Source: JANWJE01 sp044326545 (lineage in GTDB: Bacteria; Chlamydiota; Chlamydiia; Chlamydiales; Parachlamydiaceae). From it: 64,000 nucleotides of DNA. Position numbers and translations under genes: made by a program. The stretch covers positions 1 through 64,000 of the forward strand of contig JBIRBM010000005.1 of NCBI GenBank assembly GCA_044326545.1, written 5' to 3'. Of this stretch, positions 18,245-27,340 are shown one piece after another. The notes under the pieces were generated by a model. The model was given only the letters and a program-made list of their open reading frames with translations, ran no database searches and was not told the DNA's origin. Every line of letters starts with the position of its first letter. Within the stretch, counting starts at the first letter, position 1.

Positions 18245-18964
18245 TTATTTTAATCCAATATTATATTCAAAATCAACACCCGTGATAAAGACACTGTCTG
18301 CAAAATCATTGAGAGGTGATCGGGTCCGTTCAATTTTTAGATACACATAATCACCGGGTCTGAAAAGGCGATGACGCAATGGAATATTTGCAACATAATA
18401 ATTGACTTGTTCAGCTCCTAACGTTGCAGGTCCTGATGTAGAAACTAATTTCACTCTTCCTTTTCCGACAGACACTAATTCTGTCCCTGTCGTTGTCTGT
18501 CTATCATTGACGAAATCAGCTTGAACATGGAAGCTAACCTCTCCCACTACAGGACTTAAAGAGCTTGTCGTAAAGAATGGAATGCTCAAAAAGGAGTGTT
18601 TTGAAGGGATGTAATGATAAGGAATTCTGAAACCTAAAGAGGCTCCCGGATTGAGGGTGATTGAGACTTCTGAATAAGGAAGTTCGATGGCCGCAACGTT
18701 CAAAGTGTCTGTTAATTCAGGGATGAAAACAGCTGAAGTGGCCGCAATAGGCTCTAGATCATCAGCTGGAAACATTTGAACCTCACCGCGATCGACGATT
18801 TTTTTTTGAAATTTTTTTCGAGCAAATTTCTGATTTCTTTCATTAATTCTTTCGCATGGTGCGCATGTTTCAAAGCTAAAATGTGTCATGTCTGCAGCAA
18901 GAAACGATAAGGGTAGCATGAAATAAGTGCTCAATAACGTTCCGACTTTGAGTAATTTGTTCAT
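18245..18964 (-). CDS. Secreted protein of unknown function
   Basis: I start at the ATG at 18964, which has GGAGG eight bases upstream, instead of five codons earlier. The 239-residue product begins with a signal peptide (KLLKVGTLLSTYFMLPLSFLA). The mature protein has a Cys-x-x-Cys motif (ETCAPCERINERN), a basic stretch (FARKKFQKKI) and then a long beta-rich part (VSITLNPGASLGFRIPYHY, EVSFHVQADFVN) ending YNIGLK. It may be an envelope or surface protein; I do not recognise a family. Confidence 0.65.
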   Translation of the reverse strand: MNKLLKVGTLLSTYFMLPLSFLAADMTHFSFETCAPCERINERNQKFARKKFQKKIVDRGEVQMFPADDLEPIAATSAVFIPELTDTLNVAAIELPYSEVSITLNPGASLGFRIPYHYIPSKHSFLSIPFFTTSSLSPVVGEVSFHVQADFVNDRQTTTGTELVSVGKGRVKLVSTSGPATLGAEQVNYYVANIPLRHRLFRPGDYVYLKIERTRSPLNDFADSVFITGVDFEYNIGLK

Positions 18965-19148
18965 CGGTAGATCCTCCATTTGTTTTAATCGGGTTCTGCT
19001 CTTTATTATCGATTTTGAATTCTTATGTCAAACAATATTTTGATTTATCATCGTTCAAGCCACAAGGTAGAAGTTTTTTCTTTTATTCATTTAGTTTGCA
19101 GACTATAAAGAGACGGTGAAAGACACCCCTATAACGAAAGGAATTCTC

Positions 19149-20816
19149 ATGGAGAAATTGAGCCCTTTAGCGGGAAAACCTGCACCGCAATCGATCTTAG
19201 TCAACATTCCCAAGCTAGTGACTGCGTATTATGCGCAAACCCCTGATGTATCGGTTCTGAGCCAAAGAGTAAAGTTTGGAACATCCGGTCACCGAGGTTC
19301 TTCATTTGATTGTAGTTTTAATGAATCTCATATTCTAGCGATCACTCAAGCCATTTGCGACTACCGTAAGGAGCATAACATTGAAGGACCTTTATTTTTA
19401 GGGATAGATCCCCATGCACTTTCGTTTCCTGCTTATGCGACTGCTTTAGAAGTACTAGCAGCCAATGAAGTCAATGTCATGCTTGCCCAAGGGGATGAGT
19501 ACACTCCGACGCCGGTGATTTCTCATGCCATTTTGAATTATAATCGAGGGCGGAAGAATCGATTTGCCGATGGGATTGTCATCACTCCTTCCCATAATCC
19601 TCCCGATGAAGGAGGTTTTAAGTATAATACGTCAAATGGCGGCCCTGCAGATCCTGCAGCAACAGACTGGATTGAAGCCAAAGCAAATCAATACATTAGA
19701 AATGGCTTGAAAGAGATTCGTCAAACCTCTTATGCCAAGGCTCTTCGAGCTTCGACAACGCACCGCCATGATTATCTCGATAATTATATTAAGGATTTGG
19801 TCAATGTGATCGATATGCAGATCATACGCGATTCGAAAATCAAAATTGCTGTTGACCCCCTAGGCGGTGCCGGAGTTCATTATTGGAGGCGCATTGCCGA
19901 TTTTTATTCTTTAAATTTAACCATTTTGAATGAATCTGTTGATCCCACATTTTCTTTTATGAGTGTTGATTGGGATGGAAGGATTCGGATGGACCCCTCT
20001 TCCCCTTATGCAATGCACAATTTGATCAAATTAAAAGATCACTATCGAGTGGCTTTTGCTTGCGATACCGATCATGATCGACATGGAATTGTGGCCCAAA
20101 GTGTTGGACTCCTTTCTCCCAATCATTTTTTGTCTGTTGCGATTTTTTACCTTTTTGAGCATCGACCCCGATGGAAAAAAGAGGCATCAATAGGCAAAAC
20201 GCTTGTCAGTAGCCAGATGATTGATTTTGTCAGCGCAAAACTGGGGCGCAAAGTGTATGAAGTTCCCGTCGGATTTAAATGGTTTGTCGATGGATTAATG
20301 GAAGGGTCTTTGGCTTTTGTCGGAGAAGAGAGCGCAGGAGCCACATTTGCTCGTTTTGATGGCAGCGTCTGGTCAACAGATAAAGATGGGATGATAGCCT
20401 CTTTACTTTCTGCTGAAATGACGGCTCAGATGAACAAAGATCCTGGAGAAATTTATCAAGAGATCACGCAAGAGTTCGGACAGTCTTATTTTGAGCGTTT
20501 TGAGGCAATCGCAAATCAAGAAGAGCGCAACGTGATTAAATCTCTTTGTCCCGATCAAGTTGAGCTAAAAGATCTTGCCGGAGAAAAAATTCAGGCTATT
20601 TTCAATCGAGCTCCCGGGAATCATCAGCCTATTGGTGGAATAAAAGTTGTGGCAGAATCGGGCTGGTTTGCGGCACGTCCTTCTGGGACTGAAAATATTT
20701 ATCGCATTTATGTCGAAAGTTTTAAAGGGGAAAAAGAAAAACAGCGTATTTTAGAACAGGCTCAATCTGTTGTGAATCAGGCTTTAAAAAAAGCCGGATT
20801 AAAGAAGGATGAATAG
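19149..20816 (+). CDS. pgm: Phosphoglucomutase (alpha-D-glucose phosphate-specific)
   Basis: The ATG at 19149 has AAAGGA seven bases upstream and is preferred over a GTG at 19116. The 555-residue enzyme interconverts glucose-1-phosphate and glucose-6-phosphate. It shows the four domains of the long Pgm type: KFGTSGHRG near residue 42, the phosphoserine loop ITPSHNPPDEGG with Ser148, the metal loop CDTDHDRHG, the sugar loop GEESAGATF, and RPSGTENIYRIY near the C-terminus. The glucan phosphorylase gene starts 11 bases after its stop, so the two form an operon that turns glycogen into glucose-6-phosphate. Confidence 0.95.
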   Translation: MEKLSPLAGKPAPQSILVNIPKLVTAYYAQTPDVSVLSQRVKFGTSGHRGSSFDCSFNESHILAITQAICDYRKEHNIEGPLFLGIDPHALSFPAYATALEVLAANEVNVMLAQGDEYTPTPVISHAILNYNRGRKNRFADGIVITPSHNPPDEGGFKYNTSNGGPADPAATDWIEAKANQYIRNGLKEIRQTSYAKALRASTTHRHDYLDNYIKDLVNVIDMQIIRDSKIKIAVDPLGGAGVHYWRRIADFYSLNLTILNESVDPTFSFMSVDWDGRIRMDPSSPYAMHNLIKLKDHYRVAFACDTDHDRHGIVAQSVGLLSPNHFLSVAIFYLFEHRPRWKKEASIGKTLVSSQMIDFVSAKLGRKVYEVPVGFKWFVDGLMEGSLAFVGEESAGATFARFDGSVWSTDKDGMIASLLSAEMTAQMNKDPGEIYQEITQEFGQSYFERFEAIANQEERNVIKSLCPDQVELKDLAGEKIQAIFNRAPGNHQPIGGIKVVAESGWFAARPSGTENIYRIYVESFKGEKEKQRILEQAQSVVNQALKKAGLKKDE

Positions 20817-20826
20817 GGGAGGTTGA

Positions 20827-23370
20827 ATGGCCAAGGAGATGAATCAACAATCAATTGATCCGGACAATCGCTCGAACATTTCGGGTTATGCCTCTTTAGA
20901 AGAACTGGCCCTCGATATCCGTTGGTCTTGGAGTCATAGCGCTGATAAAATGTGGCATCAGCTTGATCCTGAGTTGTGGGAGCTCACCCATAATCCTTGG
21001 GTTGTGTTGCAAACCGTTTCCAAAGAAAAATTAATTGAAACTCTTGCCGATCCCGATTTCCGTCAAGTTGTCGAAGAATTGATTCAAAGCAAACAAAAGA
21101 AAGAAAGTTCCCAGAGTTGGTTTCAGAAAAATTATGGGACAACCCCTCTTTGTCGTATTGCCTATTTTAGCATGGAATACATGTTAAGTGAAGCGCTGCC
21201 AATTTATTCTGGAGGGCTTGGCAATGTTGCTGGCGATCAATTAAAAGCCGCAAGTATTCTTGGGGTTCCGATCACGGCGATTGGATTGCTTTATCAGCAA
21301 GGCTATTTTCGTCAATTGATTGATAAAAATGGGGTCCAGCAAGCCCTTTATCCCTATAATGATCCGGGGCAATTGCCCATCACCCCTTTGCGTAAATCTA
21401 ATGGGGAATGGCTCCGTTTAAATATCGCCCTTCCCGGCTGGTCTATTTGGCTTAGAACTTGGCAAGTCCAGGTGGGAGGAAATCGCCTTTTGTTGTTAGA
21501 TAGTAATGATGCAGCGAATTTCCCTCCTTATCGAGCGATCACAAGCGAGCTTTATGGGGGCGGCGCGGAGCTTCGCCTCCAGCAAGAGCTCCTCCTTGGA
21601 ATTGGGGGGTGGCGGCTCCTTGAAGAGTTGGGAATAAAACCCGATGTTTGCCATTTGAATGAAGGGCATGCTGCGTTTGCCACATTGGAGAGGGCGCGCT
21701 ATTTCATGAAAGAAAAAGGGGTCTCTTTTCAAGCGGCTTTGGCCGTCACCCGAGGAGGGAATGTGTTTACCACACATACTGCCGTCCCTGCCGGTTTTGA
21801 TCGTTTCTCTTCAGCCCTTATGGAGAAGTATTTGGGGCGTTATGCTCAAGAATTGGGGCTTGCATTCGATGATTTTATGGCGCTTGGAAGAGAAAATCCT
21901 GAAGACCGCCAAGAGCCTTTTAATATGGCTTATTTAGCGATTAGAGGGAGCGGAGCAATCAATGGGGTAAGTGCATTGCATGGAAAAATCAGCCGGCAGA
22001 TTTTTGAACCTTTATTCCCTCATTGGCCAATCCAAGAGATCCCGGTGGGATATGTGACAAATGGTGTTCATATGCCAAGCTGGGATTCTATCTCTGCAGA
22101 TGATCTTTGGACAAAAATGTGTGGAAAAGAGCGTTGGAATGGAGTGATAAAGAGTGAAGAGATCCATTTAAACAGTGTATCGGATGTGGAAATTTGGAAA
22201 ATGCGTGGCGATTCTCGAAAGTCATTGATTCACTATGCAAGAAAAAGGTTGGCAAGGCAATTGGCTGCACGTGGATTTACTTTCGAAGAGGTTGAGCAAG
22301 CCAACCACCTTTTTGATGAGAATACACTCACTTTGGGGTTTGCGAGGCGGTTTGCGACTTATAAGAGGCCAAATATGTTATTGCATGATCCTGAAAGGCT
22401 TCTTCGCATTTTGACGAATCCTCAATATCCGGTGCAACTTGTTTTAGCCGGAAAAGCTCATCCGGCAGATAAGCCGGGTCAAGCATTGATTCAAGATTGG
22501 ATTCATTTTATTCAAAGCCGGCCGGAGGCAAGAGCGCACATTATCTTTCTTATTGACTATGATATGATGTTGACAGAGAAAATGGTGCAGGGGGTTGATG
22601 TTTGGATTAATACACCAAGAAGACCTTGGGAAGCATGTGGAACAAGCGGTATGAAAGTTCTTCCCAATGGGGGATTAAATTTATCTGAGCTTGATGGCTG
22701 GTGGGTTGAAGCTTATACACCAGAAGTGGGGTGGGCAATTGGAGATGGAAAGGAGCATGGTGAAGAGGCTTCTTGGGATACTCAAGAAGCTGATCAGCTC
22801 TATACCCTTCTTGAGCAAGAGATTATCCCCGCTTTTTATCGGCGGGATAGAGAAGGCATTCCTTTTGATTGGATAGCTAAAATGAGAGCGAGCATGACCC
22901 TGTTGACTCCCCGTTTTTCGGCGAATCGAGCTGTTCGAGACTATACAGAGCAATATTATGTTCCTGCGGCGAAACGATTTGAGCAGCGGGCCTCAGAGAA
23001 AGGGGGGGCGGGCAGCAACATCGTCAATTGGAAGGAATCGGTCTCTCAAAAGTGGCCTAAAATTCGTTTCAATGAAGTGAAAATGACATTAAAAGAGGTC
23101 GTGTATGACATTGAAGCACAAGTCTACTTAGATGGATTGGACCCTGATTTTGTCAGAATTGAAATTTTTGCCAATCCGATTGACCAAGAAAAGCCATTTA
23201 TACAAAAAATGAACCTTATCCGTCAATTTTCAGGAGAACCCAATTTTTACATTTATTATGCTCAGGTTCCATTCAATCGACCCGAAAGTGACTATACAGT
23301 GCGGATTGTTCCCTTTTTTCCTTCAGTTGATGTTCCTTTAGAAGAACACCATATTTTGTGGCATAAGTAG
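20827..23370 (+). CDS. glgP: Alpha-glucan (glycogen/maltodextrin) phosphorylase
   Basis: The 847-residue GT35 enzyme splits alpha-1,4-glucan with phosphate to glucose-1-phosphate. It belongs to the shorter alpha-glucan phosphorylase type, whose N-terminus reads LALDIRWSWSHSADKMW. Family marks include CRIAYFSMEYML, YSGGLGNVAGDQLKAAS, HLNEGHAAFATLERAR, KRPNMLLHDPERL, and the pyridoxal phosphate Lys in CGTSGMKVLPNGGLN. The last 100 residues form a beta-rich tail also found in this subtype. GGAGG precedes the ATG. It follows pgm directly, so its product can be isomerised at once. Confidence 0.94.
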   Translation: MAKEMNQQSIDPDNRSNISGYASLEELALDIRWSWSHSADKMWHQLDPELWELTHNPWVVLQTVSKEKLIETLADPDFRQVVEELIQSKQKKESSQSWFQKNYGTTPLCRIAYFSMEYMLSEALPIYSGGLGNVAGDQLKAASILGVPITAIGLLYQQGYFRQLIDKNGVQQALYPYNDPGQLPITPLRKSNGEWLRLNIALPGWSIWLRTWQVQVGGNRLLLLDSNDAANFPPYRAITSELYGGGAELRLQQELLLGIGGWRLLEELGIKPDVCHLNEGHAAFATLERARYFMKEKGVSFQAALAVTRGGNVFTTHTAVPAGFDRFSSALMEKYLGRYAQELGLAFDDFMALGRENPEDRQEPFNMAYLAIRGSGAINGVSALHGKISRQIFEPLFPHWPIQEIPVGYVTNGVHMPSWDSISADDLWTKMCGKERWNGVIKSEEIHLNSVSDVEIWKMRGDSRKSLIHYARKRLARQLAARGFTFEEVEQANHLFDENTLTLGFARRFATYKRPNMLLHDPERLLRILTNPQYPVQLVLAGKAHPADKPGQALIQDWIHFIQSRPEARAHIIFLIDYDMMLTEKMVQGVDVWINTPRRPWEACGTSGMKVLPNGGLNLSELDGWWVEAYTPEVGWAIGDGKEHGEEASWDTQEADQLYTLLEQEIIPAFYRRDREGIPFDWIAKMRASMTLLTPRFSANRAVRDYTEQYYVPAAKRFEQRASEKGGAGSNIVNWKESVSQKWPKIRFNEVKMTLKEVVYDIEAQVYLDGLDPDFVRIEIFANPIDQEKPFIQKMNLIRQFSGEPNFYIYYAQVPFNRPESDYTVRIVPFFPSVDVPLEEHHILWHK

Positions 23371-23437
23371 CTTGGAACAGATTTTAAAAGATCGTAAGTG
23401 GGGCGATATGATTCATCTTTAACCCACTTACGATCTC

Positions 23438-24385
23438 TTAACCGCGGGAGCTTTTGGTGTCAGCCCAAATTTTGATTGCTTGCAGCACGCGGTCAGTGAA
23501 ATAATGATCATCTAAAGCCGCATCCCGTGTGTTCACAGCGAAAACCTGTTTGCCGTAAAGAGAGTGGATCGGTTCATTTTGACCACTAATTTCGCATGGA
23601 CAGACGATATCGTGCATTTCTCCTGTCACGTTATCATCAAATAAAAGAGATAAATTCTCGCGCCCTCTGCTTCCTGAAGCGTCGTAGATGAAAGGTTTTC
23701 CAGATCTGCCAAGCTCTCCATCTAAATTCCATCTTTTCCAGTCATCTTGAACGGCAAAATGTGATGGAGACGATAAAAAAAGATCAAAGATGTCTTCCAC
23801 TTTTTCTACTGTCCCTATTTGCTCAATTGTAAATGTTGTCTGTTCGAATTTAGCCCAACGATTGATGGTAATTCCTGACGGATGATCTTGAATTTCTCTG
23901 ACGACACTGCGTAAATCATGGCCAAAAGAGCGAAGGACGATGGTGAATGGAATCTCTTTTTCCCTCAGAGTGTCCAACATATGATAGAAAGAATTAAAAA
24001 TAGTAAAATTCACTTCGCCTGTCGAAGGATTGGTAAATTTTTCTCTTATTTTGGAGTAATCGTCTAACACTTGATCTTTGCAATCATGAGAAGATTGTGA
24101 AAGCCAATCCACAAAACCTGAGATACGGTCTTGCCTCTGTCTTTTTATTGCCGCATCACTTTTATCGCCAGGTACGAGCACATGATCGACATATTGTTTA
24201 AAAGAGATCCTGCATATTTTTTCCTCCGCTTCAGTTTGCCCATCCCAATTAGCAAATGTATTTTTAGCTAAAGCATTGTTTAGCATATATTCAGGGCTCT
24301 CTTTTTTTGTGGAATCTTCAAGGATCATTGTTCCGTTGACATCAAAAAATAAAATGAGGTGAGGATTTGCAGTGGTGTTTTGCAT
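23438..24385 (-). CDS. HAD-like protein with altered catalytic motif
   Basis: The ATG at 24385 has AGGAAG just upstream, so the 18 extra codons before it are dropped; the product is 315 residues. Near the N-terminus LILFFDVNGTMILED matches HAD motif I with Asp15 as possible nucleophile, but the usual second Asp is Asn17. FTIVLRSFGHDLRSVV resembles motif II and LSLLFDDNVTGE resembles motif IV with its acidic pair. The inserts between motifs are long. It may be a phosphatase of unknown substrate or an inactive relative. Neighbours give no hint. Confidence 0.6.
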   Translation of the reverse strand: MQNTTANPHLILFFDVNGTMILEDSTKKESPEYMLNNALAKNTFANWDGQTEAEEKICRISFKQYVDHVLVPGDKSDAAIKRQRQDRISGFVDWLSQSSHDCKDQVLDDYSKIREKFTNPSTGEVNFTIFNSFYHMLDTLREKEIPFTIVLRSFGHDLRSVVREIQDHPSGITINRWAKFEQTTFTIEQIGTVEKVEDIFDLFLSSPSHFAVQDDWKRWNLDGELGRSGKPFIYDASGSRGRENLSLLFDDNVTGEMHDIVCPCEISGQNEPIHSLYGKQVFAVNTRDAALDDHYFTDRVLQAIKIWADTKSSRG

Positions 24386-24520
24386 ATTGCTTCCTGAAGC
24401 TTGATTTTCGTGTTTTTCCTTAGAATACAACAGAAACAATAGTTGAGAAACTGATTTTTTTTAGTGATCGAATTTACAGCAATTTAATCTTGAGTCTCGT
24501 TCTTTACGATTCACTCTCCT

Positions 24521-24626
24521 TAGAATCTGTTCAGAATCTTTGATCCGATGATTTGTTTGCTAAAAGCCGCGATCAGGGATTTATAGGAGCAAAGGATTGT
24601 GATCAAAGATTCTGAACAGGTCCTTA
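24521..24626. repeat. Family B element, complete copy (about 106 bp)
   Basis: Left end TAGAATCTGTTCAGAATC... (24521-24545) and right end ...GATTCTGAACAGGTCCTTA (24601-24626) are inverted copies over about 25 bases with 3 mismatches. The core carries CCGATGATTTGTTTGCTAAAA, found again in copies at 25078, 35366 and 47024. No coding potential is visible. The terminal repeats make this the clearest short model of the family. Confidence 0.85.
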
Positions 24627-24809
24627 CGCAACTGAAGTGCGATGTGGATTTAAGCCAAAGCCTCGGGGAAAATAAGAAGAGAGGGTCTCAATCTCTCAAT
24701 CTTATGTGAATTGGAATTATATTGGTTTAAACTCCTGGATATGGTATCAAGGTGTGTAGGTGTTGAGACATCAAAAGTTAGATTATTCAATATTTATTCT
24801 CAGGTGTAT

Positions 24810-25064
24810 ATGAAAGAAAATGCGTTTGATTTAGATGAATTTAGAAATCATCTTCAGCAATTAGAAAAAGAGTTGTCTGCAGGGATCGAGCAGGATGGAG
24901 AATATCAAGGTGAGATAGATGAAGTGATTGGTTCTTTAAAACGATTGTCAAAGGAACTAAAAGATAACAAATATCAGCAAGTGCTTCCTGATCTTTTCAG
25001 AGTTCTTGAGTTTTTGGACATGATAGAGGATAATTTTGAGGATGATGAATCAGAAGAAGAGTAA
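24810..25064 (+). CDS. Small acidic protein of unknown function
   Basis: The frame is open from a TTG at 24711, but the upstream part does not look coding. I prefer the ATG at 24810, preceded by AGGTG, giving 84 residues: MKENAFDLDEFRNHLQQLEK, then a helical stretch ending in the acidic tail EDNFEDDESEEE. It is predicted helical and cytosolic. It is flanked on both sides by family B palindromes. Confidence 0.5.
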   Translation: MKENAFDLDEFRNHLQQLEKELSAGIEQDGEYQGEIDEVIGSLKRLSKELKDNKYQQVLPDLFRVLEFLDMIEDNFEDDESEEE

Positions 25065-25077
25065 CATTTTCTTTCCT

Positions 25078-25244
25078 TAGAGCCTATTCACAATCTTTTA
25101 TCAGATAATTTGTCTGTTAAAATGCCCTATAAGCTCACAAAAAATTTTCGCAATAATTAAACAAGATTGGAAAAAAATTTTGTGAGTTTATGGGGCATCT
25201 ATGGCAGCAAAACATCCTCACGATCTGTATGCAATAGGTTCTAA
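25078..25244. repeat. Family B element, long copy (about 167 bp)
   Basis: The outer ends TTAGAGCCTATTCACAATC and TGTATGCAATAGGTTCTAA are inverted, and the interior folds as well: TGCCCTATAAGCTCACAAAA pairs with TTTTGTGAGTTTATGGGGCA. The whole element could form one long hairpin. It fills the gap between the small acidic gene and the aldolase gene. Confidence 0.85.
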
Positions 25245-25269
25245 GCGCAATGACTAAAAGGGCTGTTAT

Positions 25270-26187
25270 ATGGATAAAATCAATTGCGACGCATCTCTTT
25301 TTAAAGGTGTTTTTGCTGCGACCCTTATTCCGATGCGTGATGATTTAGCTTGTGATGATAAAGAATTAGCAGCCCATTGTCATGAGTTACTTGCTAGAGG
25401 ATGTCGAGGAATTGCTCTTTTTGGAACAACAGGAGAAGGCGCCTCTTTTCCGGTTGAAGAGAAGATACGAGTGATGAATACTCTCATCGCCTCTGGAATC
25501 AGTCCTCAATGTTTGATTTTAGGGATATGCGCTTGCGCAATTGAAGATGCAGTTCAATTGGCTCAAGCTTCTTGTCAAGCCAATTGCTTAGCTACCTTGG
25601 TTCTTCCCCCTTTTTTTTATAAAAAAGTTCAAGACGTGGGAGTCATTGCTTTTTATCGTGAAATGATTCAACGTGTTAATCATCCTGCTTTGCGTCTGAT
25701 TCTCTATCACATGCCTCAATATAGCGGCGTCCCTTTGAATCGGGTGGTGATTGAGACGTTAAGAAATGAATTCCATGACATCATCATGGGGATTAAAGAT
25801 AGCGAAGGAAACCTCGCATTAGTCCAAGACATTTTACAACATTGTCCGGGAATGAAAGTTTTTGCTGCAAGAGAGCATCTTGTCTCTGAATCAATTCAGT
25901 TAGGGGCTACTGGAGTTATTTCCGGAATGGCCAATGTCTTTCCTGAGCTTCTTGGCTCTCTTTATGAATATGGGATGAATCAACAATACCCTAATCATAA
26001 TAGCGAAGTGAGCCGGATTCTAGAGATACTAAAAGATTATCCTATTTTTGCTGCATTGAAGTGCATCCTTGCACATCAAAAAGGTAAAAAGAAAGAACTG
26101 TGGGACGTTCTTCGCCCTCCTCTTGTCCCACTCAATTCATTGCTTTCTCAATCCCTTTTAGATGCGCTTAAAAACAAAACAATGTGA
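25270..26187 (+). CDS. DapA/NanA superfamily aldolase, substrate unknown
   Basis: The 305-residue protein is a class I aldolase of the DHDPS/N-acetylneuraminate lyase family. It has the pyruvate-binding Thr-Thr of LFGTTGEG (53-54), Tyr146 in LILYHMPQYSG and the Schiff-base Lys176 in GIKDSEGN. The Arg that holds aspartate semialdehyde in true dihydrodipicolinate synthase (Arg138 in E. coli) is a Tyr here (Tyr151), and the context resembles the NanA motif better. It is therefore probably not the lysine-pathway DapA; a sialic acid, keto-deoxy sugar or related substrate is possible. It converges on tgt. Confidence 0.8.
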   Translation: MDKINCDASLFKGVFAATLIPMRDDLACDDKELAAHCHELLARGCRGIALFGTTGEGASFPVEEKIRVMNTLIASGISPQCLILGICACAIEDAVQLAQASCQANCLATLVLPPFFYKKVQDVGVIAFYREMIQRVNHPALRLILYHMPQYSGVPLNRVVIETLRNEFHDIIMGIKDSEGNLALVQDILQHCPGMKVFAAREHLVSESIQLGATGVISGMANVFPELLGSLYEYGMNQQYPNHNSEVSRILEILKDYPIFAALKCILAHQKGKKKELWDVLRPPLVPLNSLLSQSLLDALKNKTM

Positions 26188-26209
26188 ACATGCTCAAGAG
26201 AGCCTTTGT

Positions 26210-27340
26210 TCATATCTCGTCTTCTAAAATCATCTTTCGGTATCGCTCCATCCACTTGACCATAAAATAAAGGTTATGCGCACTAGCCAAGCTCATGCTT
26301 GTCAGCTCGTGGGCTTTAAAAAGGTGGTGTAAGTAAGCGACTGTAAAACGGGTGCAGGTTGGACAGCCGCAATTTTCTTCGATTGGACGAAAGTTTTTGG
26401 CATTTTCTGTTTTCGTCACATTCATCCCTCCTTTTGCTGTTAATAAAACTCCATGGCGGGCTGATCGGGTTGGATAAGAGCTATCAAAAGTGTCGATTCC
26501 CAGCGGGATGGATCGATCAATTGAGGTGAGATCACCAATTCCTAATAAATGATTAGGCTTTTCTTCGGGAAGTAAAGGGAGGGTGTAGGAGAGCATATGA
26601 TGCATTTCATCTTTTGTTTTTCCCATACTTCCTCCAATAGCAAATCCGTCAAACGGCAACGTTGTGAGAAAATCGCAGCTAGCTTTCCTAAGCTCTAGAT
26701 TGACCCCGCCATGAATCACACTATACATTGCCTGGTTTTGTCTATTTTTAAGATGGGCTTCTAAAGATCGTTCCTCCCAACGATGGGTACGGGCTAGCGA
26801 ATTTTTCAGGTCGTCATTCTGAATGTGATAAGGAGGCAATTCATCAAAAGGGATAATAATGTCGGCACCCAAATCTTTTTGAGCCTGAATGGAGCTTTCC
26901 GGTGTTAACATCACTTTAGATCCGTCGCGGTAAGAGCGAAATAAAACCCCTTCTTCGGTGATCTTAATGACTGATCCCCCTTGTTTTTTTAGTCCGCGGC
27001 TTTTGAGTTCATCGGCGACAGATCCGTAAGCTAGGCTAAAGACTTGAAATCCGCCAGAATCGGTGATAATTGGCAGTTGTCGATTAATAAATTGATGCAA
27101 TCCTCCCGCTTCTTTAACCACTTCAGTCCCTGGCTGTAAAAGCAAATGGTAAGTATTGCAGAACATGAGCTGTAACCCAATGTCATGGAGTAAGGCATTA
27201 TCAAGGGCTTTGACTGTCCCGTTTGTTCCGACTGCAACAAAATTTGGAGTTTCAATAATCCCGTGAGGAGTATGAATACGACCAACACGAGCCCTCGATT
27301 TTTTTGAGCGGTGAATCAATTCAAAGTGAAAAGTTGTCAT
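26210..27340 (-). CDS. tgt: Queuine/preQ1 tRNA-guanine transglycosylase
   Basis: I start at the ATG at 27340, which has AGGTGG upstream and overlaps the preceding stop as ATGA; a GTG four codons earlier is less likely. The 376-residue enzyme exchanges guanine-34 in tRNAs with GUN anticodons. Visible are the active-site DSGGFQVFSL, the nucleophile region GIDTFDSSYPTRSARHG, and the zinc site CGCPTC plus the His of LFKAHE. The substrate loop reads FAIGGSMGKTKDEM, one residue shorter than the typical bacterial preQ1 enzyme. Its partner is the adjacent queuosine precursor carrier, so it likely uses an imported base. Confidence 0.95.
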   Translation of the reverse strand: MTTFHFELIHRSKKSRARVGRIHTPHGIIETPNFVAVGTNGTVKALDNALLHDIGLQLMFCNTYHLLLQPGTEVVKEAGGLHQFINRQLPIITDSGGFQVFSLAYGSVADELKSRGLKKQGGSVIKITEEGVLFRSYRDGSKVMLTPESSIQAQKDLGADIIIPFDELPPYHIQNDDLKNSLARTHRWEERSLEAHLKNRQNQAMYSVIHGGVNLELRKASCDFLTTLPFDGFAIGGSMGKTKDEMHHMLSYTLPLLPEEKPNHLLGIGDLTSIDRSIPLGIDTFDSSYPTRSARHGVLLTAKGGMNVTKTENAKNFRPIEENCGCPTCTRFTVAYLHHLFKAHELTSMSLASAHNLYFMVKWMERYRKMILEDEI

